Origin: Deltaproteobacteria bacterium
GTDB taxonomy: Bacteria > Bdellovibrionota > Bdellovibrionia > Bdellovibrionales > Bdellovibrionaceae
NCBI GenBank assembly: GCA_013286585.1
Contig: JABDFK010000018.1
Span: 1 to 37,298, forward strand
Direction: 5' to 3'
Length of the DNA stretch: 37,298 bases
Of the stretch, positions 17,213 through 23,816 are shown in pieces. Position 1 is the stretch's first letter. Every line of letters starts with the position of its first letter. The notes beneath the pieces are model-generated. The model had not been told where the DNA came from. It saw nothing but the letters and a program-made list of their open reading frames with translations, and made no database searches. Both the position numbers and the translations under genes were made by a program.

Positions 17213-17765
17213 AAGTCTGCGGAATACGGATGCATTAAAGAGGCCAGCGCGTTTACGAATAGGACCGATCTGGTTAGAAAACGCTGTCAACTTATTGGTC
17301 GCGTGGGCCGAAGTTTGGGTTTGTTGCGAGGCCTGTATGCAGTTACGTACAACGCCTCCAACGTATTTTGCAGGATGTATCACGCAACTGTTCGAAACTC
17401 CCGACCCCAGGTCAACACTCGCGAATAAAGCAGCAAAACCCAGAATTTCCATCGGTTTTTGGCGTATGGCCCTCATGGCTGGTTTCACGTTGCCAGGCAC
17501 CGCCCCGTCTTAGCCGCGTGTGATGGGAAGGTCGTCGAGAAGAAATTCGCAAATTTTTCCACGAACGCTGAGATAGACCGAGCACTCGTGGGTTTAGAAT
17601 GTAGAGCCATTGGACCCATTGGCATCTCACCAAATTTTAAATTCGCCCATCTTTTAGACAGTGCTTTCTTCATTTCACCCTGGGTGGAAAATGACACCTA
17701 GGAGTGCTATTTTCGTATCGATTAAAAATCGAGTTAGTTAACCTTATTTATTGAGGAGCGCACGA
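17213..17765. other. Gene-free stretch between the ABC1-like gene and a small exported protein gene
   Basis: No frame here has a start context, codon pattern or homology I can support. Short frames on both strands (for example 17459-17701 plus and 17485-17697 minus) overlap each other and lack Shine-Dalgarno sites. The right end holds TCGATT-AAA-AATCGA (17718-17732), a 6-bp inverted repeat that may be an operator or promoter element for the next gene. The left end must hold the promoter of the ABC1-like gene, which I could not place. Confidence 0.5.
17718..17732. promoter_or_regulatory. AT-rich palindrome upstream of the 133-aa exported protein
   Basis: TCGATT (17718-17723), AAA, AATCGA (17727-17732), 33 nt before the ATG at 17766. 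It may be an operator overlapping the promoter. Its short length makes chance possible. Confidence 0.3.
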
Positions 17766-18167
17766 ATGAAAATTTTAAATTCAACAATGCTGTTAATGTT
17801 AGTCGTCTTAGCGTCGTCAAATGGTCGTGCTGAATGTATAAAGGGCACTATAGCGCCAGGAAAAAAACTCAGTTCCATGATCGAAGTGCGACCAATGGCA
17901 GCAGGTGATTTCATATACGACGAAGTAAAAGAAGATAAGTCGCCGAACAACCCAAAAATTTTTCAAGCTGACGGCGGAATTTTTATTTACTCTCTCGAAT
18001 GGAAATCGGCATACCTCATAGATGCTCTTGATCCTCAGTTCTATGATACGAAGGACGTTTTCGATGCCCAAGCTGTAGTGAATCTTACAAGATCAACTCT
18101 AAACGCGCTCGGCTGCGACAAAGTACCTCTGCCAATTTGGCTAAATGCTAAAAACGCGAAACGATAG
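17766..18167 (+). CDS. Small exported protein of unknown function (133 aa)
   Basis: The start is set by GAGGAG (17753-17758) 7 nt before the ATG. The N-terminus is a typical signal peptide: MKILNS, hydrophobic LLMLVVLAS, cleavage likely before or near AEC at 22-24. The mature protein of about 110 residues has only two cysteines (residue 24 and one near the C-terminus, in ALGCDK) that could form a disulfide, and mixed alpha/beta character. I see no known motif. The sequence is AT-richer than the metabolic genes on either side and lies in a gene-poor stretch, compatible with recent acquisition or fast evolution. Confidence 0.72.
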   Translation: MKILNSTMLLMLVVLASSNGRAECIKGTIAPGKKLSSMIEVRPMAAGDFIYDEVKEDKSPNNPKIFQADGGIFIYSLEWKSAYLIDALDPQFYDTKDVFDAQAVVNLTRSTLNALGCDKVPLPIWLNAKNAKR

Positions 18168-18349
18168 ATTATTCGACTGATCTTTGCAACAAGCGCCCAA
18201 GAAGGCCCCTTTTCTTGACGCCCGCCAGGGTCGGCCCTGCCATCGTCCATCGACAGGAACATCGGAGCGCAGTCGAAGCAGGTCGTTTTATCGTTCATGA
18301 TCACTTTACAATACAATGCCCAGGCTAAGGTATTGGTGAGCTGGAAACG

Positions 18350-18378
18350 CTGACAAAATCAGTCGCCAGGGGTAAACT
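18350..18378 (+). promoter_or_regulatory. Promoter of the Cys-rich exported protein gene
   Basis: CTGACA (18350-18355), 17 nt, TAAACT (18373-18378), then 7 nt to the GTG at 18386. The -35 matches at 5 of 6 positions and the -10 at 4. The transcript would start at the GTG, giving a leaderless message. Confidence 0.5.
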
Positions 18379-18385
18379 GGGATTA

Positions 18386-19999
18386 GTGAGAACTTTTCAT
18401 CGCCTGCTTTCCGTTGTTCTTGTCTCTTTTAGCTACTTCCCGTTGGCAGTGGCGGGAATTACAATCGACGGTGACTCCGTACTTCTAAAAATTGATAATC
18501 AACTGATTTGTACCAGCACAATCAAAAAAGACCAAAACGGTAAAATGACTTGTGAGGATGGGAAATACTTTAAATTCGATCACCCAACCTATGCAAATCC
18601 TGGTCAGAAATTCACTCTTGACGACATTCATAAAATTGCCTTTATCCAAAAATTAGAGGCGCGCGCCAATCAGCAAAACTGGAAAATCTCAGCCGAGAAT
18701 ATTGAAAGCTGTGTCATGCAACAGATGAATGGTACCGGTGGTGCCAGAATGCCGGCGGAAAGCTATGCTGTACTTTGTGCCAACTACGAACAGGACTCTA
18801 AGGGTGCGCTCGGTTTTCATGGCTCTTTTATGAATACCAATGATCGGGGAAAAAAGCAGACAACACTGGATTTAATTAATCCTCCGAATAAGCAGTTTCT
18901 TCAGTTTTTGAAAAATCAAAATGCTTTGGCAACAGCAGGTGGACAAGGCTGTAGTCCTAAGCTCAATTTGCAATTTGCAAACTGCTCCCCGTTTAAATGT
19001 GACAAATGGTCAGGACTTAATATGTGTCGGCACTCAGGCTGTGAACATGATAATGAATTTGATTTGAGCACAGTCGTTAGTCGCCTCAAGGATACATTGA
19101 CTCGCCCAGTTCTACTTAAACTAGGTATTAAATTGTCAGATGCTCAATGGTCTAATATCCAAAACCGTGATCCGGTGTGTATTCCATGTCCAGAAGGATC
19201 TAAGTACGATGGCAAAAATAGTTGTGTAGATCCTCATCAATGTCCCATTTTTACCGAAACATTCAATTTCTCTGCGAACGCCTGTATTCCCAAACAGTGT
19301 GATTCCGGAAGTGGTCTATCAAAAGGTTGTAATCCTTCTTGTGAATCGGAGTGCGATTGGGATGTTGAGGAAGCCCATAGGTATTTGGATGGCTATCGAT
19401 CAAACTCTGAAGATGAAGTATTGTTCGGCGATGAAAGAACGGCATTTAATCAACTGCCCGCGGCTCAGAAAACTGCATTTTTCAGAGTTATGTCTCAGGT
19501 GACATCTAATGTTTTAGCTAGTTTGCAGATGGATCAACTTCAATGCAATAAAGATAAATCAATGATCAGTCAATGTGACAAGGAATATAGAAAAATTAAT
19601 CAAGCTCAAGAATCTTTTCTAAGTAAGACCTGCCAAAAGGGTGAAATATTTCGGAATGACGAATGTATTTTTTCTGGATGTGATGCCTGTGTTCAAATGG
19701 AAGATGATCTGTTTAGATCAAGGGCATCCGCTATGAACAATGACAGTCATTTTCTATTTAAGATGGGATACTGTTCGACAGAGGAGCGTGAACATTTGAT
19801 TGTGACTTACGCAGCTACCCTGGACGCTGAGCTGCAAGCTCGCCTAAGTTCCTGCAAGGCAACACATAATGCCTCTATCTGTGCCGTTCCTCTTCAGCTC
19901 AATCCGCAAAATATCATCACTTATGCGGGCTCTATTGATTATCCCTGCTTGGCGAAGCCTACAAGCTCTCAGGGGCAAACAATTCCAGGAGTTCGTTAG
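18386..19999 (+). CDS. Large cysteine-rich exported protein of unknown function
   Basis: A 537-residue protein starting at GTG 18386, with a signal peptide (MRTFHRLLSVVLVSFSYFPL, cleavage near AVAG). I count 28 cysteines in the protein. Many occur in clusters such as CIPCPEG, CNPSCESECDW and CDACV, suggesting an extracellular disulfide-rich fold with several small knots. The middle (CIPCPEGSKYDGKNSC, then CPIFTETFNF) resembles generic growth-factor-receptor-like repeats, but I cannot name a family. It is AT-richer than surrounding housekeeping genes. Its promoter lies 7 nt upstream and there is no Shine-Dalgarno. A surface or periplasmic role is inferred only from export and cysteines. Confidence 0.78.
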   Translation: MRTFHRLLSVVLVSFSYFPLAVAGITIDGDSVLLKIDNQLICTSTIKKDQNGKMTCEDGKYFKFDHPTYANPGQKFTLDDIHKIAFIQKLEARANQQNWKISAENIESCVMQQMNGTGGARMPAESYAVLCANYEQDSKGALGFHGSFMNTNDRGKKQTTLDLINPPNKQFLQFLKNQNALATAGGQGCSPKLNLQFANCSPFKCDKWSGLNMCRHSGCEHDNEFDLSTVVSRLKDTLTRPVLLKLGIKLSDAQWSNIQNRDPVCIPCPEGSKYDGKNSCVDPHQCPIFTETFNFSANACIPKQCDSGSGLSKGCNPSCESECDWDVEEAHRYLDGYRSNSEDEVLFGDERTAFNQLPAAQKTAFFRVMSQVTSNVLASLQMDQLQCNKDKSMISQCDKEYRKINQAQESFLSKTCQKGEIFRNDECIFSGCDACVQMEDDLFRSRASAMNNDSHFLFKMGYCSTEEREHLIVTYAATLDAELQARLSSCKATHNASICAVPLQLNPQNIITYAGSIDYPCLAKPTSSQGQTIPGVR

Positions 20000-20436
20000 T
20001 CACTTCCACTGCCTTTTAGGTCGCATGAATTTTTGTAGATTTTCTAACGAATAAAAGTCACTGCGCTTCTGAAAATAATAGAATTTTGCTTTGGACGTTT
20101 AGATCGTGCATTTTGTCAGCGGAAATTCAGAAAGCTATGACTTCCGAGTCAAAAAATCAGTTTTCCGATCTCTCCAGATGCGATATTTTTGTTCTGAACC
20201 CTTTATTTTGCTTGGGAATTTTTCGGAATTTTCGCTTTTGCTTGAACAAAAACAAATGAATCATGACAAGGCCCAGGTCAGCCTCACAGAGCCTTTTGAC
20301 ACGAAGGGTATTTTAGTTCGAGTGCTTGCCAAAGTGCGGCCACCACCCCAAGTCCGCCTGAGTCAATGCCGACAGCCACCGCGCGCGAGTCCGACTGCGA
20401 ATTGACTCTTCCTGAGTACCGACCTTAACTCTGTCT
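20000..20436. other. Gene-free stretch before tldD
   Basis: No convincing gene. A frame at 20106-20405 lacks a Shine-Dalgarno and family resemblance. The first half is AT-rich and the second half GC-richer. The last 35 nt hold the tldD promoter. Confidence 0.5.
20402..20430 (+). promoter_or_regulatory. Promoter of tldD-tldE
   Basis: TTGACT (20402-20407), 17 nt, TTAACT (20425-20430), 6 nt before the ATG at 20437. The -35 is good (5 of 6) and the -10 weak (3 of 6). No Shine-Dalgarno is present, so a leaderless start is predicted. Confidence 0.5.
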
Positions 20437-21921
20437 ATGAGTACCAACTTGCACTTCAATCCGAATCCTTTGCCTCTGGACCAAGTAGATCTGCTCAAAA
20501 AATTTCTGGCAGAGATCACTTCTCAGGTGGATTGGGCGGGTATTCGCTATGTTCAGGAGATCACTCATTGGCGCGGCACCCGCGATGAAAAGCCAGACAT
20601 CAATTCCCTTTCCATTGAGAAAGGAGTTTGTATTGAGGTTTTGCTGGGTGGGCAATTTGCCTATGGCACCACCAGTGATTTGTCACCAGCGGGACTGCTG
20701 CGGGCTTTTCAAAAGGCCCGAGACATGGCCGTGGCCATTGGCCGCCACGGAGTTTTTAGTTTCACCAAATCGCATCGTCCCACTGTCACAGGTCGCTTTA
20801 GCAGTCATCACAATGAACCTTTGGATCAAACCAGTTTGGCCGAAGTCACCGATTTTCTGATGGGCGCGAATAAGCGGCTGCGAGTTTCGGAAAAAATTGT
20901 CAACAGCCAGGCACTAGCCATGATCGTCGACTGCGAAATTCGATTGCTGTCCACCAACGGCACAGATGTGGAACAAAAATTTCTGTTGATGGGTCAGCAC
21001 TATTCGGCGACCGCACAAGACGGCGGTGAGGCCCAGACCAGAACACTGAATGGTTCTCTGAACCGCTGCTACCAAGCCGGCCCTGAAGTTTTCGACAAAG
21101 ATAGAATTTTTGTCGAGTGTGAACGTGTCGGCCGCGAAGCCGTAGAGCTACTGACGGCAGAGGAATGTCCTTCGGACATTCGCGATCTGCTCATCGATCC
21201 TGACCAAATGACTTTGCAGATCCATGAATCCGTGGGACATCCACTCGAGCTTGATCGAATCTTGGGTGACGAAAGAAATTATGCGGGTTGGAGCTTTGTC
21301 AAACCTGGTGATTTCGGAAAATTGCAATACGGAAGTAAACAGATGAGCATCAGTTTTGATCCTACAGTCACCGGAGAATATGCCTCTTATGCTTTTGATG
21401 ACAGCGGCAATCAAGCCACTCGGGAATACTTGATCAAAGACGGATTGCTAGAGCGTGGACTTGGCGGCGTCGATAGTCAAAAGCGCTTGAAACTTCCGGG
21501 TGTCGCTAACTTTCGCTCTTCCTCCTGGAACCGGGCACCCATTGATCGCATGGCCAATATCAATTTAGAACCCGGTCACGCTCCCTTGGCAGAGATGATT
21601 GCGAACACGAAAAAAGGGATTTATATGCAGTCCAATCGCTCTTGGTCCATTGATGACTATCGCAATAAATTTCAATTCGGCTGTGAATACGCCCGACTGA
21701 TCGAAGATGGAAAGCTGACCAAAATCATTAAAAATCCCAATTATCGAGGCGCCACCGTGCAGTTTTGGAATTCACTCAAAGCACTGGGCCCTGCCAGCGA
21801 AGTTCAAACTTTCGGGTCACCCAACTGTGGCAAAGGTGAACCGTCACAGGTCATTCGCGTCGGTCACTCGGCACCACCCTGCTTATTTAGCAACGTGCAA
21901 ATTTTTGGCGGTGGCAAGTGA
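20437..21921 (+). CDS. tldD: TldD-family metalloprotease subunit
   Basis: A 494-residue member of the TldD/TldE (PmbA) family, which forms a heterodimeric zinc protease that trims unfolded peptides. In E. coli it matures microcin B17 and degrades CcdA. The active-site HExxxH is His263-Glu264-Ser-Val-Gly-His268 (HESVGHPLELDR), and the conserved late FGSPNCGKGEPSQ contains the third zinc-ligand region (Cys464). This marks it as the catalytic subunit. The stop overlaps tldE (GTGA). No peptide precursor or toxin gene is adjacent, so the natural substrate is unknown. Confidence 0.92.
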   Translation: MSTNLHFNPNPLPLDQVDLLKKFLAEITSQVDWAGIRYVQEITHWRGTRDEKPDINSLSIEKGVCIEVLLGGQFAYGTTSDLSPAGLLRAFQKARDMAVAIGRHGVFSFTKSHRPTVTGRFSSHHNEPLDQTSLAEVTDFLMGANKRLRVSEKIVNSQALAMIVDCEIRLLSTNGTDVEQKFLLMGQHYSATAQDGGEAQTRTLNGSLNRCYQAGPEVFDKDRIFVECERVGREAVELLTAEECPSDIRDLLIDPDQMTLQIHESVGHPLELDRILGDERNYAGWSFVKPGDFGKLQYGSKQMSISFDPTVTGEYASYAFDDSGNQATREYLIKDGLLERGLGGVDSQKRLKLPGVANFRSSSWNRAPIDRMANINLEPGHAPLAEMIANTKKGIYMQSNRSWSIDDYRNKFQFGCEYARLIEDGKLTKIIKNPNYRGATVQFWNSLKALGPASEVQTFGSPNCGKGEPSQVIRVGHSAPPCLFSNVQIFGGGK

Positions 21922-23288
21922 GCACTCCAAAAACAAATCCATTTTGCGAGACCGCCAACGGCCATTTTTCCCAGCTCTGCGAAGATTTCTTTTCGCTTTT
22001 GAAAGAGGGCGAAGACGCCACCTGCAACTTGCAATCCGAACAGCAGGATTATTTGCGCTTCAATGGATCTAAGGTCCGGCAATCCACCTTCGTGCAGCAA
22101 CACGACTTGCAAATTCAGTTTCAAAGTCGAAACCGACGGCTGGATGTGAATGCGCAGTTGTCCGGCCACCGCGATGAGGACCTTCTTCTATTGAAACAAT
22201 TACTGGCACGGGCGCGGGAAGAAGTGCAAGTACTGCCCGAAGATCCTTATTTGGTCCCAATGAGCAATTCGGGTGAAAGCCACCGCGATCACGTGGGCAG
22301 GCCACCAGAGGCCCGAGAGCTTGTGGACTATTTGGCCGAATGCACCAGGGACACCGAGTTCACGGGCCTTTATGCCACTGGCCCCATGGTTCGTGGCAAT
22401 CGCAACAGTCGTGGACAAAAGCATTGGTTCAGCAGTGACAGTTTTTTCTTAGATTACTCTTTATACACTCTGAATTCAGAGCGGGAAAATAAGGCGGTCA
22501 AGGCTTGCTACTCGAGCAATCAGTGGCAACAGTCCGAATTTTTGCAAGATTTAAACGAGGCCAAGCTGCAACTGAAAATGTTGCAGAAGAAATCCAAAGT
22601 CCTAGCTCCGGGAATTTATCGGGCTTTCTTGACCCCGTCAGCGCTGGATGAGCTGGTGCAGATGCTGAGTTGGGGCGCACTTTCGCTGGGTTCCTACAAA
22701 CGCGGCCAGTGCGCGCTGGCGAAACTCTACGAAGGTAAAGAGCAGCTCTCTAGTAAAGTGCATTTGAGCGAAAACTTCGATCTGGGTATGGGTCCACAGT
22801 TCACTCCGCTGGGCGAACTAACACCGATGCAGTTACCGTTGATTCAAGGCGGAAAGCTGACCACGCTGCTATCAAACCTTCGCTCGGCCAAGGAGTACGG
22901 GACCGAGAGCAATGGCGCTGACCTTGGGGAAAACCCGCGCAGTTTAGAACTGAAGCCTGGCACGCTGACTAGAGCGGAAACTTTAAAAAAACTAGAAACC
23001 GGCGTGTATTTGAGTAATTTACACTACGCCAACTGGAGTGATTTACAAAACGCCCGAATCACCGGAATGACCCGCTACGCTTGCTTTTGGGTCGATAAAG
23101 GGGAAATTGTGGCCCCGATCAAAGATATGCGCTTTGATGAATCACTGTTTCGTCTGCTGGGTGCTCACCTAGAGGAACTCACGGCGGAAAGTCGAATCAT
23201 TCCCTCGACAGGAACTTACCAAATTCGTCAACTGGGTGGGAAAAAACTCCCCGGGTTGCTGGCCAGTGAGTTTCGCTTCACTCTGTAA
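21918..23288 (+). CDS. tldE: TldE/PmbA-like non-catalytic protease subunit
   Basis: A 456-residue partner of TldD starting at GTG 21918, overlapping the tldD stop by 4 nt. It shares the family layout, with SWGALSLGSYKRGQ and an extended C-terminal beta domain (LSNLHYANWSDLQNARITGM, then TRYACFWVDKG), but lacks HExxxH, as expected for TldE. It shapes the chamber of the heterodimer. Coupled translation should give equal amounts of the two proteins. Confidence 0.88.
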   Translation: MSTPKTNPFCETANGHFSQLCEDFFSLLKEGEDATCNLQSEQQDYLRFNGSKVRQSTFVQQHDLQIQFQSRNRRLDVNAQLSGHRDEDLLLLKQLLARAREEVQVLPEDPYLVPMSNSGESHRDHVGRPPEARELVDYLAECTRDTEFTGLYATGPMVRGNRNSRGQKHWFSSDSFFLDYSLYTLNSERENKAVKACYSSNQWQQSEFLQDLNEAKLQLKMLQKKSKVLAPGIYRAFLTPSALDELVQMLSWGALSLGSYKRGQCALAKLYEGKEQLSSKVHLSENFDLGMGPQFTPLGELTPMQLPLIQGGKLTTLLSNLRSAKEYGTESNGADLGENPRSLELKPGTLTRAETLKKLETGVYLSNLHYANWSDLQNARITGMTRYACFWVDKGEIVAPIKDMRFDESLFRLLGAHLEELTAESRIIPSTGTYQIRQLGGKKLPGLLASEFRFTL

Positions 23289-23348
23289 AATTCACTCTTC
23301 CACTTCTGATGAGACTGCGCTATAAGGTTTCCAGCATAGGAGATACTT

Positions 23349-23711
23349 ATGGCGTATCATTTGAACGTAAAAAAATTATTCAACGAATTGCGAGGCCCTA
23401 AAGGCGTTGCTGCTCTCAGTGAAGAGCTGGTGAAAGTCAGCGGTGAGGTTGAAAAACTTCGAGGAAAAATTCAGCCACAAGCTGAAGCCAAATTAAAAAT
23501 GGCGCGCAAAAATGTGGATGACATTCAGAAGATGTTGAAACGCGCCCAAGGCGAGCTCGATCGCGAATTGCAAAAGACAATCACCATCGTTAAAAAATAT
23601 GGCGAACAAGCTGAACGAAGACTGATCACTTTGAAAAATACGGTGACAAAAAAAAAGTCCACTCCGCGCCGAAAAGCGACGAAAAAGTCAGCCACTAAAA
23701 AACGAGCCTAG
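23349..23711 (+). CDS. Coiled-coil protein with a histone H1-like lysine-rich tail
   Basis: A 120-residue cytoplasmic protein. Residues about 20-95 are a continuous amphipathic helix/coiled coil (EELVKVSGEVEKLRGK, then AKLKMARKNVDDIQKMLKRA). Residues 100-120 are Lys/Arg/Thr/Ser-rich (KKSTPRRKATKKSATKKRA), like bacterial histone H1-type tails that bind DNA. Start support is an AGGAG about 8 nt before the ATG and a TATAAG at 23321-23326. It may be nucleoid-associated; phasin-like proteins with similar tails are an alternative. A structured terminator follows. Confidence 0.78.
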   Translation: MAYHLNVKKLFNELRGPKGVAALSEELVKVSGEVEKLRGKIQPQAEAKLKMARKNVDDIQKMLKRAQGELDRELQKTITIVKKYGEQAERRLITLKNTVTKKKSTPRRKATKKSATKKRA

Positions 23712-23723
23712 TCCCGACCCAGT

Positions 23724-23785
23724 GGCTAGCCGCATAAGGCGCAAAGCGCCTACTAACGCATTTTGTTAGCCGGCCTTTTGTTTTA
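23724..23785 (+). terminator. Structured terminator after the coiled-coil protein gene
   Basis: AGGCGC-AAA-GCGCCT (23737-23751) is a perfect 6-bp hairpin nested between GGCTAGC (23724-23730) and GTTAGCC (23765-23771). A T-rich run (TTTTGTTTT) follows at 23776-23784. This fits a Rho-independent terminator, though the T-run is separated from the outer stem by 4 nt. Confidence 0.5.
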
Positions 23786-23804
23786 AGTTCTATGTCTGCA
23801 GTGA

Positions 23805-23810
23805 TATAGA
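23805..23810 (+). promoter_or_regulatory. -10-like box in front of gcvP
   Basis: TATAGA lies 6 nt before the gcvP ATG, the same spacing as other leaderless candidates here. The -35 region is poor (TTTTAA at 23781-23786, 18-nt spacer). No glycine riboswitch fits in the 105 bp available. Confidence 0.3.
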
Positions 23811-23816
23811 AATCCT

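Noticed and set aside
17213..17500. Upstream extension of the ABC1-like protein
   Set aside because: It would bury the signal sequence behind about 96 residues of low-similarity, polar sequence.
17485..17697. Small minus-strand gene in the gap
   Set aside because: GTG start without Shine-Dalgarno, overlaps an equally long plus-strand frame, no recognisable features.
18041..18316. Minus-strand frame opposite the 133-aa exported protein
   Set aside because: More than half overlaps the better supported plus-strand gene, and its start lacks a ribosome site.
20106..20405. Small plus-strand gene before tldD
   Set aside because: No ribosome site, composition changes halfway, no family resemblance, and it ends just before the tldD promoter.
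23712..23816. Glycine riboswitch upstream of gcvP
   Set aside because: Only 105 bp are available and they are filled by the terminator and a -10-like box; no tandem glycine aptamer motifs are present.
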